Below are positions 62,838 through 64,000 of a DNA stretch of 64,000 nt, one piece after another. This DNA comes from CAVSRC01 sp963750065 (GTDB lineage: Bacteria > Pseudomonadota > Alphaproteobacteria > Rhizobiales > Kaistiaceae), in NCBI GenBank assembly GCA_963750065.1, contig CAVVPK010000035.1:1-64000 (forward strand), given 5' to 3'. The position numbers were made by a program, and so were the translations under genes. The notes beneath the pieces are model-generated. The model was not told where the DNA came from. It was given only the letters and a program-made list of their open reading frames with translations, and searched no databases. How positions within the stretch are numbered: the first letter of the stretch is position 1; each line of letters begins with the position of its first letter.

Positions 62838-63950
62838 ATGACCACCCTGCCGCATCACTCTCGCGCCGCCGTGCTCCGACACTTCGGCGAAGCGCTGAAG
62901 ATCGAAGAAGTGCCCGTGCCGCGCGAGATCGAGCCCGGCGCGCTCCTCGTGCGCACCGAGGCCTGCTCGATCTGCGGCACCGACGTGCATTTGTGGCAGG
63001 GATCGCTGGCGCTGAAAGTCGATCTGCCGGTCATCCTCGGCCACGAGATGGTCGGGCGGATCGTCGCCATGGGCCCCGGCACAGAGCGCGACAGCGTTGG
63101 CCAGAAACTGCGCCAGGGCGACCGCATCGTGTGGACCCACACGGCCTGCGGCCACTGCTACTACTGCACGATCGCGCGCCAGCCGACGCTGTGCGACAAC
63201 CGCCGCGCCTACATGTTCGAGAACATGGAGAAGCCGCCCTATCTGCTCGGCGGCTTTTCCGAATACGGCTATGTGCTGCCTGAGTCCGGCCGCATCCGCG
63301 TTCCCGACAACGTCCCCAACGAACTCGCCAGCTTGTCGAGCTGCGCCTTCCGTTCGGTGATGAACGCCTTCGACAATCTCGGCGGCATCACGCCCGACGA
63401 GACGGTGGCGATCCAGGGCGCCGGACCGCTCGGCCTGCTCGCAACCGCGCTTGCCGCAACGGCGGGCGCGCGCCGTGTGATCGTGGTCGGGGCGCCGGAC
63501 GAGCGTCTGACAATCGCGGACCGCTTCGGCGCCACTGAGACCATCTCCATCGAGAGGCATGACGCGGCGACACGGCTTGCCGCCATACGTGAGGCGACCG
63601 ACGGGCGCGGCGCCGACGTGGTCATGGAGTTCACCGGCCATCCGGCGGCGTTCGGCGAAGGCCTCGAAATCGTGCGCAAGGGCGGACGCTATCTCATCGT
63701 CGGTCAGCTTGGCGAAGGCGCGACGGAGATCAAGCCCTCGACCATCGTCAAGAAGAACATCCGGGTCATCGGCGCCTTCTCCGGCGATGCACGCAGCTAT
63801 TGGAAGGCGCTGACCTTCGTCTCCCGGCACATCGACGACATTCCCTTCCTTGACATGATCTCCAACCGCTATCGCCTCGACCAGGTGAACGAGGCGCTGA
63901 CCCGAATGATGCGGTTTGAGGAAATCAAGCCGGTCATCGAGCTGGTGTGA
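62838..63950 (+). CDS. Zinc-dependent alcohol/polyol dehydrogenase
   Basis: A 370-residue medium-chain dehydrogenase. The catalytic Zn ligands are Cys in CSICGTDVHLW and His/Glu in ILGHEMVG; structural Zn Cys are in CGHCYYC and TLC. The Rossmann motif is GAGPLGLLA near 195. Members oxidise sugar alcohols or similar. ATG 62838 has GAGGGG about 10 nt upstream. Operon with the aldehyde dehydrogenase. Confidence 0.93.
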   Translation: MTTLPHHSRAAVLRHFGEALKIEEVPVPREIEPGALLVRTEACSICGTDVHLWQGSLALKVDLPVILGHEMVGRIVAMGPGTERDSVGQKLRQGDRIVWTHTACGHCYYCTIARQPTLCDNRRAYMFENMEKPPYLLGGFSEYGYVLPESGRIRVPDNVPNELASLSSCAFRSVMNAFDNLGGITPDETVAIQGAGPLGLLATALAATAGARRVIVVGAPDERLTIADRFGATETISIERHDAATRLAAIREATDGRGADVVMEFTGHPAAFGEGLEIVRKGGRYLIVGQLGEGATEIKPSTIVKKNIRVIGAFSGDARSYWKALTFVSRHIDDIPFLDMISNRYRLDQVNEALTRMMRFEEIKPVIELV

Positions 63951-63956
63951 GGCACC

Positions 63957-64000
63957 ATGGGGGCGACACGACACTTCAATCCTGACGATCGCGGGCCGCT
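63957..64000 (+). CDS. Start of a further gene, cut by the window edge
   Basis: An ATG six bp after the dehydrogenase stop opens a frame that stays open to the end (14 full codons, MGATRHFNPDDRGP). It is too short for identification. Position suggests another member of the same operon. Confidence 0.35.
   Translation, partial: MGATRHFNPDDRGP

Overview
The window reads as a chromosomal segment of a high-GC alphaproteobacterium of the order Hyphomicrobiales (Rhizobiales). The strongest pointers are the complete very-long-chain fatty acid / lipid A cluster (acpXL-fabZ-fabF-fabF-adh-lpxXL, 42.5-47.9 kb), gyrB near recF, the small DUF930, DUF1127 and DUF1858 proteins, MmcB, and an SHP/DHC cytochrome operon. 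Genus cannot be fixed from the sequence alone.

Layout. 0.1-3.9 kb is a decayed mobile region beside tRNA-Arg(CCG). It holds a PHP-type hydrolase gene, a 5'-truncated Gfo/Idh/MocA oxidoreductase, a serine resolvase with a palindromic res-like site, and an in-frame fusion of an integrase N-terminus to the C-terminus of a DUF499-type ATPase, a family I know from phage-defence islands. 4.2-17.2 kb is housekeeping and accessory: a KefB-type antiporter, SDRs, a GNAT + RLAN/ATP-grasp pair, an MFS exporter, an ABC-2 exporter and a YcaQ-like protein. 17.2-22.4 kb holds gyrB, a DedA protein, a LysE exporter and recF, which has a frameshift near its 3' end. 22.6-28.7 kb is a nitrogen-oxide module: DUF1858, a Crp/Fnr regulator, nirK, nirV and a ferritin/CDGSH protein. 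A regulator-type palindrome lies in the divergent promoter, and a 24-codon ORF with an extreme Shine-Dalgarno sequence lies upstream.

28.7-33.1 kb has arsC, a ccdA-thioredoxin redox pair, a small secreted protein and the cytochrome b561-DHC / SHP / DHC operon. 33.1-36.0 kb carries the EF-P modification set (epmB, epmA, efp). 36.0-36.6 kb is a repeat-rich, structured non-coding stretch. 36.6-42.2 kb has trxC, an aldo/keto reductase, a FucU/RbsD mutarotase, an SMP-30 lactonase, a LacI regulator facing a DUF1127 gene across three operator-like palindromes, and a DUF1624 membrane protein with a Cys-rich tail. 42.5-47.9 kb is the acpXL-lpxXL cluster, followed by mmcB, a methyltransferase, a GMC oxidoreductase and an SDR. 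51.6-55.0 kb has part of a Tad/Flp pilus locus (cpaB, cpaC, two lipoproteins). 55.4-64 kb is a sugar or polyol uptake and oxidation locus: RpiB-like isomerase, truncated RraA-like gene, a complete MalEFGK-type ABC importer, aldehyde dehydrogenase and Zn-alcohol dehydrogenase. A pair of related 44-bp sequences stands before the importer and again before the dehydrogenases.

The observations most worth following are the integrase::DUF499 scar, the paired 44-bp sequences, the 24-codon ORF, the duplicated DHC domain, and the frameshifted recF. Several genes appear to use TTG starts placed exactly behind good ribosome binding sites (antiporter, dedA, recF, efp, lpxXL).
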